Shown here: one piece after another, positions 14,508 to 24,358 of the stretch
Layout: each line of letters begins with the position of its first letter
Position numbering within the stretch: position 1 is the first letter of the stretch
Assembly (NCBI RefSeq): GCF_027944005.1
Contig: NZ_AP027204.1
Location: forward strand, 1,860,001-1,924,000
Reading direction: 5' to 3'
DNA from: Polynucleobacter sp. SHI8
Lineage (GTDB): Bacteria > Pseudomonadota > Gammaproteobacteria > Burkholderiales > Burkholderiaceae
Length of the DNA stretch: 64,000 nucleotides
Notes under the pieces: generated by a model
Seen by the model: the letters and a program-made list of their open reading frames with translations, nothing else
Databases searched by the model: none
Told to the model about the DNA's origin: nothing
Program-made: the position numbers and the translations under genes

Positions 14508-16220
14508 ATGGCTACAAATCCTCCATCACCCAATAGCTTTATGGGATTTTTTCAATCGGCGTTAGGTAGAAATCTTGCCTTAGGGGCAGGCCTTGCATTG
14601 GTCTTGTCGATCATGGCGGGGGTGTTTCTGTGGGGTCAAAAACCTACCTATGGTATTTTGCTTACCAACTTCTCAGATAAAGATGGTGGTGCCATCATCG
14701 CCTCCCTTCAGACCATGAACGTTCCTTATCAGTTCTCTGAAGGTGGTAATGCAATCTTAGTGCCTGCAGAGATGGTCTATGATGCTCGTCTTAAATTAGC
14801 TGCACAGGGTTTACCGCGTGGAGGTAATGTTGGGTTTGAACTGATGGAGAACCAAAAAATGGGTACTTCTCAGTTCATTGAGCAGGTGAATTATCAACGT
14901 GCTTTAGAAGGTGAGTTAGCAAGAACGATTTCTTCAATTGGGGTCGTGCAAGGGGCTCGTGTTCATCTTGCTATCCCAAAACAGTCAGTTTTTGTGCGGG
15001 AGAAACAAACCCCTACGGCTTCTGTATTAGTGAACCTCAACTCCGGCAGAACGCTCGATAAACAACAAGTCAATGCGGTCATTCACCTGGTTTCTAGTAG
15101 CGTACCTGAACTCACTTCCAATGCAGTGACCGTTGTGGATCAAACCGGCAAACTTCTATCGGGAAATGATAAATCAGCGAACGATACCGCCCAACTTGAC
15201 CCCGAACAAATGAAATACGTCAAAGAGATTCAGGATAGTATTAGAAAACGAGTTGAATCCATCTTAATTCCAATGGTGGGGGATGGTAATGTCCATGCTC
15301 AAGCAACTGCGGAAATTGATTTCACGAGAAGTGAACAAGCTACTGAATCTTATAAACCAAATGCTACTCCTGAAACGAGTTCGGTTAGAAGTCTGCAAAC
15401 GAAAGAAGCTGCAAGTATGGAGCCTGTTACTGCAGCTGGCATTCCAGGTGCGGCATCAAATCAAGCGGGTAAAGCCCCTGCAAATAAAGCAAGTACTGCA
15501 CCGGTAACCACCGCCCAACCAACTCCAACGAACACACAAAAAGATAATACGGTTAATTACGAGCTTGATAAAACCGTCAACTATGTTTCTAAATCGATGG
15601 GTGGTATCAACCGTTTAAGTGTTGCAGTTTTAGTAAACCATAAAAAAGAGGTGGATGACCAAGGCAAAGCCACATATCGCGCTCTCAATGATGATGAAAA
15701 GAATCAAATCACCCTTCTTGTTAAAGATGCTATGGGCTTTAATCAGGATCGTGGTGACTCTTTAAATGTCGTCAACAGTTTATTTACCGAACCAGAAAAA
15801 GAAGAAGTAAAACCTGATCCAATCTGGAAGCCATATGCAACGATGTCTAATGCAAAATCAATTTTTCAGTATTTAATTACGGCAATTGTGTTATTCATTC
15901 TGTACAGTAAGGTACTAAAACCATTACTAAAGAGAATTAATGAAGACGGGATTGGTACGTCGGCAGGTTCGACTCAACTAGCTACTGCAGGTGGTGCTCC
16001 TGGTGTTACGAATACTGAGTCAATGGGTAACAATGAACCAAATGAGCCTTCTCAAAACCCTCAATTTGATGCGAGTGGCAATGAGGTAACTCCTCAACGT
16101 TCAAGACGTAATTTTGTCAAACAAAGTAAAGATAGTTTAGAACTTGCTCAAGAAATGGCCTCTCAAGATCCGAAGATTGTTGCTGGAATCATCAAAAATT
16201 GGGTAAACGAAAATGAGTGA
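14508..16220 (+). CDS. fliF: Flagellar MS-ring protein FliF (570 aa)
   Basis: FliF builds the MS ring in the inner membrane and houses the export gate. There are membrane helices at about residues 22-43 (NLALGAGLALVLSIMAGVFL) and 452-470, with the ring-building motifs between them (PRGGNVGFELM, YQRALEGELARTI). The cytoplasmic C-terminus (DPKIVAGIIKNWV) is the FliG-binding end. No clear Shine-Dalgarno precedes the ATG, unusual for the first gene of a major operon. It overlaps fliG by 8 bases. Confidence 0.98.
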   Translation: MATNPPSPNSFMGFFQSALGRNLALGAGLALVLSIMAGVFLWGQKPTYGILLTNFSDKDGGAIIASLQTMNVPYQFSEGGNAILVPAEMVYDARLKLAAQGLPRGGNVGFELMENQKMGTSQFIEQVNYQRALEGELARTISSIGVVQGARVHLAIPKQSVFVREKQTPTASVLVNLNSGRTLDKQQVNAVIHLVSSSVPELTSNAVTVVDQTGKLLSGNDKSANDTAQLDPEQMKYVKEIQDSIRKRVESILIPMVGDGNVHAQATAEIDFTRSEQATESYKPNATPETSSVRSLQTKEAASMEPVTAAGIPGAASNQAGKAPANKASTAPVTTAQPTPTNTQKDNTVNYELDKTVNYVSKSMGGINRLSVAVLVNHKKEVDDQGKATYRALNDDEKNQITLLVKDAMGFNQDRGDSLNVVNSLFTEPEKEEVKPDPIWKPYATMSNAKSIFQYLITAIVLFILYSKVLKPLLKRINEDGIGTSAGSTQLATAGGAPGVTNTESMGNNEPNEPSQNPQFDASGNEVTPQRSRRNFVKQSKDSLELAQEMASQDPKIVAGIIKNWVNENE

Positions 16221-17205
16221 AAACGGAATCAATAAAGCTGCTGTTTTGATGCTCGCTCTTGGTCAGGATCGTGCTGCCGAGGTCATGAAATACTTAGATA
16301 GCCGTGAAGTACAGAAGGTCGGTTCTGCAATGGCGGTGATGTCCAATATCAGTGAAGACACTCTGAATGATGTCCTAGACTCATTTAGTGATGAAATGTC
16401 AAAAACCACAGCCTTGGGGATCAACTCAGAGGAATATATTCGTGGGGTTTTGACTTCAGCATTAGGTGAAGAAGATGCTGGATTTTTGATTGGCCGAATT
16501 TTAGATCGTCGGGGATCTACTGGTATTGACAGTTTGAAATCAATGGAAAGTAAAGCAGTTGCCGATTTGATTGAAAATGAACATCCGCAAATTATCGCTA
16601 CTATCTTAGTTCACTTACCTCGCTTCCAAGCGAGTGCTATTTTGGCAGAGTTACCCTTGCATGTGCGTAATGATGTAGTTCTACGAATTGCTACCCTAGA
16701 TGGTGTACAACCTGCTGCTCTGAACGAGCTCAATGACGTATTAACTAAATTACTTACCATTAGCGATAACTCGCAAAAACGTGACCTTGGTGGCGTTCGT
16801 GTAACTGCTGAAATCATGAACTTTTTAAATGGCGACACAGAATCATCAGTGATGAATGGTCTCAAAGAATTTAATCCAGAACTTGCCCAGTTGGTCAAAG
16901 ATAATATGTTCGTCTTTGAAGACATTATGACTTTAGATGATAAAAATGTTCAATCGATTTTGGCAGAGGTTTCTTCTGATGTATTGGTGATCGCTCTCAA
17001 AGGCGTTAAAGATGAGTTACAAGAGAAAATTCTAAATAATATGTCGCAACGCGCTGCAGAAACTTTAAGGGAAGATTTAGAAACAAAAGGTCCTGTACGT
17101 GTGGCTGAGGTAGAAGCGCAACAACGGGAGATTTTACAAGTCATTAATCGCATGATTGAGGAAGGTAAAATCAACCTCAAAGTAACAGATGATGATTATG
17201 TCTAA
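16213..17205 (+). CDS. fliG: Flagellar motor switch protein FliG (330 aa)
   Basis: FliG forms the C-ring layer that contacts the MotA stator and generates torque. The whole family length is present. The middle domain has the EHPQIIATILVHLPRFQAS motif. The C-terminal domain carries the charged torque helix region (FVFEDIMTLDDKNVQSIL). The start overlaps the fliF end, and its own end overlaps fliH, so the operon is tightly coupled. Confidence 0.98.
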   Translation: MSENGINKAAVLMLALGQDRAAEVMKYLDSREVQKVGSAMAVMSNISEDTLNDVLDSFSDEMSKTTALGINSEEYIRGVLTSALGEEDAGFLIGRILDRRGSTGIDSLKSMESKAVADLIENEHPQIIATILVHLPRFQASAILAELPLHVRNDVVLRIATLDGVQPAALNELNDVLTKLLTISDNSQKRDLGGVRVTAEIMNFLNGDTESSVMNGLKEFNPELAQLVKDNMFVFEDIMTLDDKNVQSILAEVSSDVLVIALKGVKDELQEKILNNMSQRAAETLREDLETKGPVRVAEVEAQQREILQVINRMIEEGKINLKVTDDDYV

Positions 17206-17875
17206 TACGCCATTAGAAAAAAATCCACCATTCATAGCAACACGCTGGGAACTCAACACTTTAAAAGAAAATAAGCAGGATTTATCCAAAAATCCTCTGA
17301 TTGCTAAATTGGCTCAAGAGCTGATTGATAGTAAAGAAAAAGCTGTCCAAGAAGGTTTTTCTAAAGGCTATGAAGATGGCAAACAAGCAGGTCATTCTGA
17401 GGGTTTGAATACTGCCATGTTGGAGGGTCAACAACACATTCAAGAAGCGGTTAATTATTTATCTGAAATCACGTTTAACTTACAAAAGCTATATGCGTAT
17501 TCAAGAGAGCATATCTCTCAAGAAATCATTGACCTTTCGATTGATTTAGCGCGGGCAGTAACACTACGATCCATTGAAAAACAGCCCGATATCATTTTCG
17601 ATGTGGTAGAAAAAGCGCTCGAGCAAGTCCCTATCCTTCAATTGCCAGCAAAACTTCTCTTAAATCCTCAAGATGCTCTTCTCATTGAAGCAAATCAGGG
17701 GCGATCTTTAAGTGATGCTGGATGGCGCATTGTGCACGATCATGGTATTTCTCGTGGTGGTTGTCGTCTGGAAACAGGTAGTCATGATGTGGATGCCACG
17801 ATTGAAAAACGTTTCGAAAAAATGATGGCAGCACTGGGTAAAGACCCCTCCCTACTCTCGGGTTCAGAGCAATGA
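17189..17875 (+). CDS. fliH: Flagellar assembly protein FliH (228 aa)
   Basis: FliH is the negative regulator and peripheral stalk of the FliI export ATPase. It has the Gly-rich repeat typical of FliH (GFSKGYEDGKQAGHSEGLN) followed by a long coiled region and a V-ATPase E-like C-terminal domain. Starts at 17189, 17192 and 17198 are all possible and none has a strong ribosome site; MSNTPLEK from 17198 is plausible. It overlaps both fliG and fliI. Confidence 0.93.
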   Translation: MMIMSNTPLEKNPPFIATRWELNTLKENKQDLSKNPLIAKLAQELIDSKEKAVQEGFSKGYEDGKQAGHSEGLNTAMLEGQQHIQEAVNYLSEITFNLQKLYAYSREHISQEIIDLSIDLARAVTLRSIEKQPDIIFDVVEKALEQVPILQLPAKLLLNPQDALLIEANQGRSLSDAGWRIVHDHGISRGGCRLETGSHDVDATIEKRFEKMMAALGKDPSLLSGSEQ

Positions 17876-19266
17876 TCGCTGAAGATGAGTTTGAACTCAA
17901 ATCTTTCCTCAATTATTGTCAACGCAAAGTTGCTCAAACGAACTTATTTCAGGTCAATGGTAGGATCGTTCGGGTAGCGGGTTTGGTGATGGAGACGGTT
18001 GGACTGCAGTTACCAATCGGCAGTCCTTGCCATATCCCTTTACCCAATGGAAAGCGTGTTGAAGCTGAAGTTGTAGGATTTGAAGGTGGTCGATTATTTT
18101 TAATGCCTCTTGGTGATGTAGAAGGTGTCAAACCAGGGGCAGTAGTTGTTCCCTCTGAACCCCCACCAACACCCATTCATTTTGATCAAATCACTCAAGA
18201 GATCCAAAGTGCGAGTGTTAAAGGAAGGGGATTACCCGTTGGCGATCACCTTCTCGGGCGTGTTCTAGATGCTACTGGCAAACCCCTTGATTTAGGCCCT
18301 CCAATTGATGGGTCTGTAACCGCCCCGATGTATTCTCCTCCCATCAACCCACTTCGAAGAGCGCCAATTAAAGAGGTGTTAGATGTCGGAATCCGTGCCA
18401 TTAATTCTTGTTTGACGGTGGGTAAAGGGCAACGCATGGGTTTATTTGCAGGATCGGGTGTTGGCAAAAGCGTGCTACTTGGCATGATGGCCAGATACAC
18501 CACAGCAGATATCGTAGTCGTCGGCTTAATCGGTGAGCGGGGTCGAGAGGTGAAGGAGTTTATCGAGGATATTTTAGGAGAGGATGGTTTAGCAAGGTCT
18601 GTAGTGGTCGCCGCCCCAGCAGATAATCCTCCCCTATTGCGTTTACAAGGCGCTTTTTATGCAACGGCGATTGCTGAATATTTTCGGGATCAAGGTAAAA
18701 ACGTTTTATTAATTATGGACTCACTAACCCGTTATGGTATGGCTCAACGTGAAATTGCTCTAGCGATTGGTGAACCTCCAGCTACAAAAGGTTACCCGCC
18801 ATCCGTTTTTGCAAAAATCCCGGTTCTGATCGAGCGTGCGGGCAATGGCTCAGAAGGTGGGGGTTCGATTACTGCTTTTTATACGGTTCTGACTGAAGGT
18901 GATGACCTGCAAGATCCGATTGCAGACTCTGCAAGGGCGATTTTGGATGGTCACATCGTTTTAAGTAGAGAATTGGCGGATGCTGGGCACTACCCCGCTA
19001 TCGATATTGAGAAATCAATTAGTCGTAGCATGCACACGATTACGGGTGAAGATCAACAAAAACTCATGCGCAAGTTAAAACAACTGGTCTCACGTTATCA
19101 AAGAAATAGGGATTTAATCAATGTTGGGGCCTACAGCGCTGGTAGCGACCCCGTTTTAGATGAAGCAATTGCCAAAAATAGCCAAATTGAGGCATTTTTA
19201 CAGCAAGGTATTTTAGAAAAGGTAACCATTCCTCAGAGTTTAGGGGAACTTTCCTCTCTTTTCTAA
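17872..19266 (+). CDS. fliI: Flagellum-specific export ATPase FliI (464 aa)
   Basis: FliI is the hexameric ATPase that unfolds and feeds flagellar substrates to the export gate. The P-loop GSGVGKS lies near residue 194, and the Walker B region is LLIMDSLTRYGMAQREIALA. The N-terminal barrel and C-terminal domains are complete. It begins with ATG overlapping the fliH stop by four bases. The gap to fliJ is 39 bases. Confidence 0.98.
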   Translation: MIAEDEFELKSFLNYCQRKVAQTNLFQVNGRIVRVAGLVMETVGLQLPIGSPCHIPLPNGKRVEAEVVGFEGGRLFLMPLGDVEGVKPGAVVVPSEPPPTPIHFDQITQEIQSASVKGRGLPVGDHLLGRVLDATGKPLDLGPPIDGSVTAPMYSPPINPLRRAPIKEVLDVGIRAINSCLTVGKGQRMGLFAGSGVGKSVLLGMMARYTTADIVVVGLIGERGREVKEFIEDILGEDGLARSVVVAAPADNPPLLRLQGAFYATAIAEYFRDQGKNVLLIMDSLTRYGMAQREIALAIGEPPATKGYPPSVFAKIPVLIERAGNGSEGGGSITAFYTVLTEGDDLQDPIADSARAILDGHIVLSRELADAGHYPAIDIEKSISRSMHTITGEDQQKLMRKLKQLVSRYQRNRDLINVGAYSAGSDPVLDEAIAKNSQIEAFLQQGILEKVTIPQSLGELSSLF

Positions 19267-19305
19267 GCTTTAAATACCCTAAAGTTCCACCATAATAGAT
19301 TCACG

Positions 19306-19749
19306 ATGAATCTCAATGTCCTTCAAACCCTCGAAAATTTAGCGCGCCAGCAATCGACTGCTGCAGCAACTGCTTTAGCCAAGGAAATCGCCGCTCTAAA
19401 TGAGGCACGCGGGAAGGCGGATCTTTTAACAAATTACCTCGATGACTATCGAGCTAAGCTTCAACAACAAATGTTAATGGGCTTGAAGGTTGCACAATTA
19501 ATTAATAGTCAAAACTTCATGCAACAGATTGAACTTGCTATCAAGCAACAAGAAAACAGTATTATTCATTCTGAAAATCAAGTTGAACTGGCCAAAAAAC
19601 ATTGGCAAGAATGTGAAAGAAAGTCTGTCACATTTGAGGCCCTAATTAAAAGATCGCAAGCAAAAACGGCTCTTATCGAAGCGCGTCTTGACCAAAAAAA
19701 TACTGATGAATTTGCCGCAAGAAAATTTGCTTCAGCAAGGATGCTATGA
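19306..19749 (+). CDS. fliJ: Flagellar export protein FliJ (147 aa)
   Basis: FliJ is the coiled-coil central stalk of the FliHIJ ATPase complex. The protein is almost entirely helical and charged, with Ala-rich heptads and a basic C-terminal half (AKKHWQECERKSVTFEALIK). The length is typical. There is no recognisable ribosome site. It overlaps fliK by 4 bases. FliJ sequences diverge widely, but the position between fliI and fliK is decisive. Confidence 0.9.
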   Translation: MNLNVLQTLENLARQQSTAAATALAKEIAALNEARGKADLLTNYLDDYRAKLQQQMLMGLKVAQLINSQNFMQQIELAIKQQENSIIHSENQVELAKKHWQECERKSVTFEALIKRSQAKTALIEARLDQKNTDEFAARKFASARML

Positions 19750-21362
19750 CCCCAATAATCTCAACCGCTGTTTCTGCTGCTACACAAATGATCTCTCCTA
19801 AGGCGACTACTGAAATTGCTTCAGATGGTGCGAGTTCATTTGGGAATATTTTAAGTAATGCCATGCAAAGTATGGATAAGACGCCTTCAGCTTCTACTGC
19901 AGTCACACCTATAGCTTCTCCTGTAGTTACTCCTGCAGTTGCCCCTGTAGTTGGTACTAAATCTGATATGCCTTCTCTAGTTGTGGCAAATGAAACTATT
20001 CCGTCATTATTGGTAAAAAATAATTCAATCAGTGCCCAAGCGCCTGCAAGTAATACATTGAATATGAACGATTTATTAAATGCTTTAACCCAATCAAGTA
20101 ATAAAGCACCTGCGGCACAAAACGAAGTTGAATCATTAAAACAATTAATTACTAAGGATCTTTCGAATCAAAATAATCAAACGAAAGAACTAACTACTAA
20201 GGAACCTCTTAACAAAGATTTACTCATTGCAAGTAAGTCACAACCCATTCTTTTGAATGATGTAAGCTCAAAAAATACGATTGATCCAACTCTGTCCAAT
20301 GTTTTCAACCCAATAGAAATCAGGACAGAAAAAGATCTTCAGGCAGCAGATCCAAGTAATGTTACAAGTGCGCAAATGATGCTCGCTTCATTAATGTCAC
20401 AATCCAATGCTCAAACAATAAACAATACTCCCCAACAACTTTCTGAAGACGAAACGCTTTTACCTGCTAAGTCATTCAATTCTTCATTAAATAAGCAATC
20501 GTCTGACCAAATGAACTCTTTTCAGAAAGATGCTTTAAATAAGATTGAAAATCAAAATTCACAAGATGTATCTGTAAAGAATGCAGATTTGACTCTCGAT
20601 CCCGCCCAGATACAAGCGCGTTTATCTGAAACTAAAAATCAAGAAATTACTAAACAACTCTCACAATTACAGTCTAAATATGATTTGGGTAATTCAGGAG
20701 CAAATCGCGATACTTCTAGTCCATTCATATCACCAATTACCCCGAATGTCGTGAATCAAGTATCCAACTCAACAATCTCAGAAAATAACTTTTCATTTTT
20801 AGCGAAAGATCAATCATCCACGATTACTAATGGGCTCGAGAATGCCTCATTAGTCAATAATTCAAGTACTGGGATGCAATTTGCTGAGCATCTTACCCAG
20901 AAAAATCATGAGGTTTCAGCGAATCAGGCTTCTACTGCTTCAGAGAATCACATTCAAACACCGTTTCAAAGTCCTGATTGGGGCCCAGCCCTCAATCAAC
21001 GTGTCACTTGGATGATTAAAGATCAGATGCAAAATGCCACGATCACAATTAATCCTCCTCATCTGGGTCAAATTGAGGTCAAATTACAAACGGATCAAGC
21101 ACAACAAACTTCCGTACAATTTATGTCAAATAATCCGGAAGTTAGACAAGCCATTACGGACCATCTAGGCACTTTACGTGAAATGATGTCGCAAAGCGGT
21201 TTGCAATTAGGTCAAGCCGATGTTGGCGCTAGAAACCAATCTAGTTCAGAGCAATATGGCTCTACAGCCAATAAAAAAGGAAATAGCCAAGATTTCTCAC
21301 TTCCCGAGATCACTTCCACAGAATCGTCACAAGGAATTGGTTTAATAAATACCTACGCTTAA
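19746..21362 (+). CDS. fliK: Hook-length control protein FliK (538 aa)
   Basis: FliK measures hook length and switches export specificity by acting on FlhB. The long N-terminal region (about 1-415) is Asn/Gln/Ser/Thr-rich and low-complexity, fitting a molecular ruler. The conserved C-terminal domain (about 415-505) has ITINPPHLGQIEVKLQTDQA and LREMMSQSGLQLGQADV. It overlaps fliJ. A second FliK-like protein sits 6 kb upstream, so this is taken as the canonical ruler because of its operon place. Confidence 0.95.
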   Translation: MTPIISTAVSAATQMISPKATTEIASDGASSFGNILSNAMQSMDKTPSASTAVTPIASPVVTPAVAPVVGTKSDMPSLVVANETIPSLLVKNNSISAQAPASNTLNMNDLLNALTQSSNKAPAAQNEVESLKQLITKDLSNQNNQTKELTTKEPLNKDLLIASKSQPILLNDVSSKNTIDPTLSNVFNPIEIRTEKDLQAADPSNVTSAQMMLASLMSQSNAQTINNTPQQLSEDETLLPAKSFNSSLNKQSSDQMNSFQKDALNKIENQNSQDVSVKNADLTLDPAQIQARLSETKNQEITKQLSQLQSKYDLGNSGANRDTSSPFISPITPNVVNQVSNSTISENNFSFLAKDQSSTITNGLENASLVNNSSTGMQFAEHLTQKNHEVSANQASTASENHIQTPFQSPDWGPALNQRVTWMIKDQMQNATITINPPHLGQIEVKLQTDQAQQTSVQFMSNNPEVRQAITDHLGTLREMMSQSGLQLGQADVGARNQSSSEQYGSTANKKGNSQDFSLPEITSTESSQGIGLINTYA

Positions 21363-21400
21363 CAGAATTTTATTAACCTTTTATTAGAGAATTTATACAA

Positions 21401-21904
21401 ATGGCAAACGCAAAACCAAAAGAAGATCCAAAAGCTGCTGATGGAGATGAAGCTCCAAAAAAATCAAAAAAGATGTTATTTATCATTATTGGTGTTCTTG
21501 TTTTACTCATTGGCGGTGGTGCAGGTTACTACTTCCTTGGAATGAAAAAAGAGGCTCCGCAAGGGGAAGAAGTAAAAAAAGCTGCGGAGCCAAAAGATCC
21601 GATTTATGTCGTTCTAGACCCTTTCACCGTGAATCTCAGTGGTGGTGGTCAGTATTTACAAACGGCCATTACCTTACAAATGAAAGGCGACAAAGATGGC
21701 GCACGCCTGAAAACTTATTTACCCTCCGTCAGAAGTCGGGTACTTTCAATACTCAGTAGCAAAACCGCTGAAGAGCTTGGCACGGAAGAAGGTAAAGAAG
21801 CTCTAAAACTACAAGTTAAAGAAGCAATCGAAAAGCCGTTAGCTGAGGGAGCTACTCCTCCAGAATTAGCTGAAGTTCTCATTACGGCTTTCGTCATTCA
21901 ATAA
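21401..21904 (+). CDS. fliL: Flagellar basal body-associated protein FliL (167 aa)
   Basis: FliL is an inner-membrane protein that surrounds or stabilises stator units. It has a short cytoplasmic Lys-rich start, one membrane helix (about 25-48, MLFIIIGVLVLLIGGGAGYY) and a periplasmic stomatin-like domain (DPFTVNLSGGGQYLQTAITL). The C-terminus ends VLITAFVIQ, as in the family. It lies 5 bases before fliM. Confidence 0.95.
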   Translation: MANAKPKEDPKAADGDEAPKKSKKMLFIIIGVLVLLIGGGAGYYFLGMKKEAPQGEEVKKAAEPKDPIYVVLDPFTVNLSGGGQYLQTAITLQMKGDKDGARLKTYLPSVRSRVLSILSSKTAEELGTEEGKEALKLQVKEAIEKPLAEGATPPELAEVLITAFVIQ

Positions 21905-21909
21905 TTGCC

Positions 21910-22872
21910 ATGGCTGAAAGTATATTGTCCCAAAATGAAGTAGATGCCCTCTTAGAGGGTATCTCTACTTCAGGCGATGACAAACTATACGATGGTGAAG
22001 TTCGCGAGTTTAATCTTGCGGAACAGCAATATATTGGTCGTGGTCGATTACCGACTCTAGAGCTCATTAATGAACGTTTTACACGTCTTCTCCGTATTGG
22101 ACTATTTAACTTTTTAAGACGTTCATCAGAGGTTTCTTCTGGTGCGATTAAGGTGACGGAGTATGGTGAATTTTTAAAAACCTTGGCTCAACCAACCAAT
22201 ATTAATTTGATTCAAATTAAGCCTTTACGCGGTACGGCTTTAATTGTAATTGACCCTGATCTCATTTTCCTCTTTGTGGATAACTTTTTCGGTGGTGATG
22301 GCCGTTTCCAAGTTAAGGGTACTGGTCGAGAATTTACTCCAACTGAACAACGGACTATTCAGCGAGTTCTCAATATTATCTTTGATAGCTACTCCAAGGC
22401 CTGGGATCCAGTTTATAAGATCAGTATGTCGTTCCTGCGCTCAGAAATTAATACGCAATTCGCGAACATTGCCGGTCCCACAGAATTAGTAGCTATTACG
22501 ACATTCCGTATCGACATTGGTGCCATTGGTGGCTTGGTGAATTTTTGCTTTCCCTACTCCATGATTGAACCGATCAGAGAATTACTCTCAAATGATCTTC
22601 AAGGTCAACCTGAAAATGTCGATGATAGTTGGACAATGCTCATGCAACAACAATTAAAATCTGCTGAAGTTGAAGCAATTGTTGATCTTTGTACAGTGAA
22701 TACTAGTTTACGAAAAGTGATGAACATGAAGGTGGGAGATATCATTCCTGTGAATTTAAATTCGCTCATAGAGCTCAAGATAGATGGTGTTCCAATTCTC
22801 AATGGAAGTTATGGTCAATTTGAAGATCAGTACGCAATACGTGTTGAAAATTTAATCAAAATTAATGAATAA
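21910..22872 (+). CDS. fliM: Flagellar motor switch protein FliM (320 aa)
   Basis: FliM forms the middle of the C-ring and receives phospho-CheY. The N-terminal CheY-binding peptide is present (ILSQNEVDALLEGI), followed by the CheC-like middle domain and a C-terminal SpoA domain (VGDIIPVNLNSLIELKIDGV). An intact CheY-binding peptide implies chemotaxis genes elsewhere, because none is in this window. Confidence 0.97.
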   Translation: MAESILSQNEVDALLEGISTSGDDKLYDGEVREFNLAEQQYIGRGRLPTLELINERFTRLLRIGLFNFLRRSSEVSSGAIKVTEYGEFLKTLAQPTNINLIQIKPLRGTALIVIDPDLIFLFVDNFFGGDGRFQVKGTGREFTPTEQRTIQRVLNIIFDSYSKAWDPVYKISMSFLRSEINTQFANIAGPTELVAITTFRIDIGAIGGLVNFCFPYSMIEPIRELLSNDLQGQPENVDDSWTMLMQQQLKSAEVEAIVDLCTVNTSLRKVMNMKVGDIIPVNLNSLIELKIDGVPILNGSYGQFEDQYAIRVENLIKINE

Positions 22873-22902
22873 GTAATCTGATAGGTTTGAAAAGGAAAAA
22901 TG

Positions 22903-23271
22903 ATGGCTGAAGAAACTGCAAACGAAACGGAAAATGGTCAAGCGCCTGAAGCAGCTGGAGCAAATGTGTTTCAGGATTTTTCTGCTGATGCAAGCCAAAA
23001 TCAAAGTGCTCAAGATATCAATTTTATTTTAGATATTCCGGTTCAATTAACTGTTGAATTAGGTCGGACTAAAATTCTAATTAAAAATCTCCTGCAACTC
23101 TCTCAAGGATCTGTTGTGGGTCTCAATGGCTTAGCTGGAGAAGCATTAGACGTTTTAGTAAATGGCACCTTAATTGCTAAAGGGGAAGTTGTTGTAATTA
23201 ACGATAAATTTGGTATTCGTTTAACAGATATTATTACGCCTGCTGAACGTATTAGGAAGCTCAATCGTTAA
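22903..23271 (+). CDS. fliN: Flagellar motor switch protein FliN (122 aa)
   Basis: FliN forms the base of the C-ring and docks the FliH-FliI complex. The C-terminal SpoA domain covers about residues 40-120 (DIPVQLTVELGRTKILIKNL, LDVLVNGTLIAKGEVVVI, FGIRLTDII). The N-terminal 40 residues are acidic and low-complexity. I use ATG 22903, six bases after AAGGA; ATG 22900 is too close to it. It overlaps fliO by one base. Confidence 0.96.
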   Translation: MAEETANETENGQAPEAAGANVFQDFSADASQNQSAQDINFILDIPVQLTVELGRTKILIKNLLQLSQGSVVGLNGLAGEALDVLVNGTLIAKGEVVVINDKFGIRLTDIITPAERIRKLNR

Positions 23272-23597
23272 TGAATCCCCTCATTCAAACGAGTCTCTCG
23301 CTTTTAGTGGTTTTAGGCGTCATTGTTGGCTTTGCCTATGTGATTCGCCGTGTGCAATTAAAGCTACCAGGCAATCAAAGTTTGATTCATATCAAATCCT
23401 CGATTGCACTGGGCTCTAAAGAACGCCTAGCTCTTATCGAAGTCAATGGTGAGTGGATTCTCATCGGCATTACTGGCTCATCCATCAATCATATTTTGAC
23501 TTTACAAAATCCGCCTAACATCAACGAAGAGATAAATACTGTAAATCCATCATGGCTACAGACGTACTTAACGACAAAAAAGAATACCAATGGTTAA
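23271..23597 (+). CDS. fliO: Flagellar biosynthetic protein FliO (108 aa)
   Basis: FliO is a small membrane protein that helps FliP assemble in the export gate. A single N-terminal membrane helix (about 6-25, SLSLLVVLGVIVGFAYVI) precedes a compact cytoplasmic domain with the IALGSKERLALIEV motif typical of FliO. The start overlaps fliN and the end overlaps fliP. Confidence 0.93.
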   Translation: MNPLIQTSLSLLVVLGVIVGFAYVIRRVQLKLPGNQSLIHIKSSIALGSKERLALIEVNGEWILIGITGSSINHILTLQNPPNINEEINTVNPSWLQTYLTTKKNTNG

Positions 23598-24354
23598 TAC
23601 GATGCAAAGATTAAGTCGTCTCAAATATATCGCGTTACTCTTTGTCTGTCTGATATTTTTCATGCCTGAAAGTTTTGCTCAAGGTATTCCAGGTCTGAAT
23701 GTAGGCAAAGGTCCAGGCGGTGGTCAAACATATAGTTTATCGATTGAACTACTGATTCTTCTGACGTCTTTAACGTTTTTACCATCCATTATTTTAATGA
23801 TGACCAGTTTTACTCGCATCATCATTGTTCTTTCTTTACTGCGCTCTGCTCTTGGAACCCAAGGCTCTCCACCTAATCAAGTATTAATTGGTCTTGCCTT
23901 ATTTATGACTTTTTTCATTATGAGCCCAGTCTTAAATGAAATCTATTCAAAATCGTATCAACCTCTCTCTGCGAATCAAATCTCTACAACGGAAGCAATG
24001 GAAAGAGCGGCTGTTCCTTTAAAAGATTTTATGCTCAAACAAACTCGCCAAACAGATTTGGCGCTTTATATCAAAATGTCAAATTCGGCAGATATCAAGG
24101 ATGCAAATGATGTGCCCTTTACCATCTTGGTACCAGCATTTGTCACGAGTGAGCTTAAAACCGCCTTTCAAATTGGCTTTACGATCTTTATTCCTTTTTT
24201 AATTATTGATATGGTGGTTGCCAGTGTCTTAATGGCGATGGGGATGATGATGGTTCCTCCTTCAATTGTTTCCTTACCCTTTAAACTGATGCTTTTTGTT
24301 TTAGTCGATGGCTGGCAGCTTTTACTTGGATCTTTAGCACAAAGCTTTACATAA
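23590..24354 (+). CDS. fliP: Flagellar biosynthetic protein FliP (254 aa)
   Basis: FliP is the main pore subunit of the flagellar type III export gate. It has a cleavable signal peptide ending near SFAQG, then four membrane helices. Conserved motifs include MMTSFTRIIIVLSLLRSALG and MGMMMVPPSIVSLPFKLMLF. ATG 23590 overlaps fliO; ATG 23602 is an alternative start. It is followed by fliQ and fliR at short spacing. Confidence 0.98.
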   Translation: MVNTMQRLSRLKYIALLFVCLIFFMPESFAQGIPGLNVGKGPGGGQTYSLSIELLILLTSLTFLPSIILMMTSFTRIIIVLSLLRSALGTQGSPPNQVLIGLALFMTFFIMSPVLNEIYSKSYQPLSANQISTTEAMERAAVPLKDFMLKQTRQTDLALYIKMSNSADIKDANDVPFTILVPAFVTSELKTAFQIGFTIFIPFLIIDMVVASVLMAMGMMMVPPSIVSLPFKLMLFVLVDGWQLLLGSLAQSFT

Positions 24355-24358
24355 CCAA

